Below are positions 63,537-64,000 of a DNA stretch of 64,000 nt, piece by piece. The DNA comes from Gillisella vitis. GTDB taxonomy: Bacteria > Pseudomonadota > Alphaproteobacteria > Rhizobiales > Rhizobiaceae. Made by a program: the position numbers and the translations under genes. The stretch is taken from NCBI RefSeq assembly GCF_001541345.2, contig NZ_LMVL02000008.1, positions 62,001 through 126,000 of the forward strand. The letters run 5' to 3'. Positions within the stretch are counted from its first letter, which is position 1. Every line of letters begins with the position of its first letter. Below the pieces are notes generated by a model. That model did no database searches. It was given only the letters and a program-made list of their open reading frames with translations, and had not been told where the DNA came from.

Positions 63537-64000
63537 ATGAGCGTCGGTTACAAACATGCCGATACGGTCTATTCGACAGCATTGCAGGGATCGAAGGCGG
63601 CCAGTTCACCGATTGCCGCTTCCTGGCGGCGTTGCCTCGATGTCCATGGGCTGGACCCTGAACAGGCAGGCACCCCAAGGATCTTGGAGGAAACGGCCTT
63701 CCGCGAAGCGCGCCAACGCATGGACCACCTGATCGCCGCCAGCGCCGAGGAGATGGACCGGCTGTTTTCGACGGTCGGGCGCTCCGGTTGCTGCCTGGTG
63801 CTGGCCGATAGCCATGGCGTGGTGCTGGAACGGCGTAGCGCGGCTGGCGACGACCGGGATTTCCACAGGCTTGGGCTCTGGCAGCAGACGGAATGGAGCG
63901 AGGCCAGTGTCGGCACCAATGGCATCGGCACGGCGCTGGCTGACGAGCGCCCGGTCATCATCCACCGCGACCAGCATTTTCTCTCTGCCAATATCGCACT
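63537..64000 (+). CDS. AcoR-type sigma-54-dependent activator, N-terminal part (cut by window end)
   Basis: The frame starts at an ATG with GGGAGGAG upstream and is open to the window edge, 154 complete codons. It begins with SSPIAASWRRCLDVHGLDPE, the opening of AcoR/GAF-type activators of acetoin or glycerol metabolism. A GAF-like segment follows (FSTVGRSGCCLVLADSHGVVLERR, ASVGTNGIGTALADERPVIIHRDQHF). The AAA+ and Fis-type DNA-binding parts must lie beyond the window. The target genes cannot be told from here. Confidence 0.85.
   Translation, partial: MSVGYKHADTVYSTALQGSKAASSPIAASWRRCLDVHGLDPEQAGTPRILEETAFREARQRMDHLIAASAEEMDRLFSTVGRSGCCLVLADSHGVVLERRSAAGDDRDFHRLGLWQQTEWSEASVGTNGIGTALADERPVIIHRDQHFLSANIA

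Overview
The window reads as a chromosomal segment of an alphaproteobacterium of the Rhizobiaceae, Agrobacterium/Allorhizobium/Rhizobium-like. The evidence is a fused trpE(G) behind a three-Trp leader peptide, LeuA of the long class, a split petA-petB-petC cytochrome bc1 operon, a rhizobial-type short flagellin, long RplY (CTC-type L25), a C-terminally extended Pth, a second ClpS, and dispersed palindromes of rhizobial type. Base composition is GC-rich apart from an AT-richer patch at about 6.4-8.1 kb and another at about 57.9-58.1 kb. No rRNA, tRNA, IS element, prophage or CRISPR array was seen.

Layout. 0-3.5 kb: end of a DUF2076 gene, a small gene broken by an in-frame stop, queF with a CDF metal exporter, a small secreted protein and a GNAT acetyltransferase. 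3.5-5.9 kb: trpE(G) with an attenuator (trpL) whose putative promoter places the transcript start at the leader ATG. 6.0-10.2 kb: a type VI secretion spike island, transcribed vgrG > Cys-rich exported protein > unknown 233-aa protein > small membrane protein > PAAR tip. 10.4-17.4 kb: a Cys-rich metal-binding-type protein, a saccharopine-dehydrogenase-like enzyme with a divergent Lrp regulator, a yefM-yoeB toxin-antitoxin pair with TGTAC operator repeats, leuA with a candidate leucine leader peptide, a BenE transporter and a ClpP paralogue. 17.6-22.9 kb: metallophosphoesterase, Nudix, glutathionyl-hydroquinone reductase, acetyltransferases, an MBL-fold hydrolase and an HXXEE membrane protein. 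22.9-32.5 kb: a MoxR/DUF58/BatA-DUF4159/large membrane protein operon, divergent from DUF1285, Nudix CoA pyrophosphatase and CCA-adding enzyme. 32.5-38.1 kb: small proteins, hemF, a flagellin, a hydrolase-like protein with a long tail, and trmL. 38.6-44.4 kb: two paralogous ABC exporters flanking a cytoplasmic two-PAS chemoreceptor. 44.8-50.9 kb: an EEP-family membrane protein, petABC, apt and a single-chain nucleotidyltransferase-HEPN protein. 50.9-64 kb: LysE exporter, AraC regulator, glutathione peroxidase, tandem MaoC proteins, a secreted unknown, ychF, clpS, a YcxB-like protein, pth, a binding protein with a GGDEF-EAL protein, rplY, and the start of an AcoR-type sigma-54 activator.

Much of the window is core housekeeping. 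The accessory parts of interest are the vgrG-PAAR island, the leader-peptide attenuators before trpE(G) and leuA, the toxin-antitoxin pair, the nucleotidyltransferase-HEPN protein, and the c-di-GMP protein with a binding protein sitting between rplY and pth. Starts were moved from the longest reading frame where a ribosome binding site or family alignment favoured another codon. Family names are from recognition of motifs; no database search was run.
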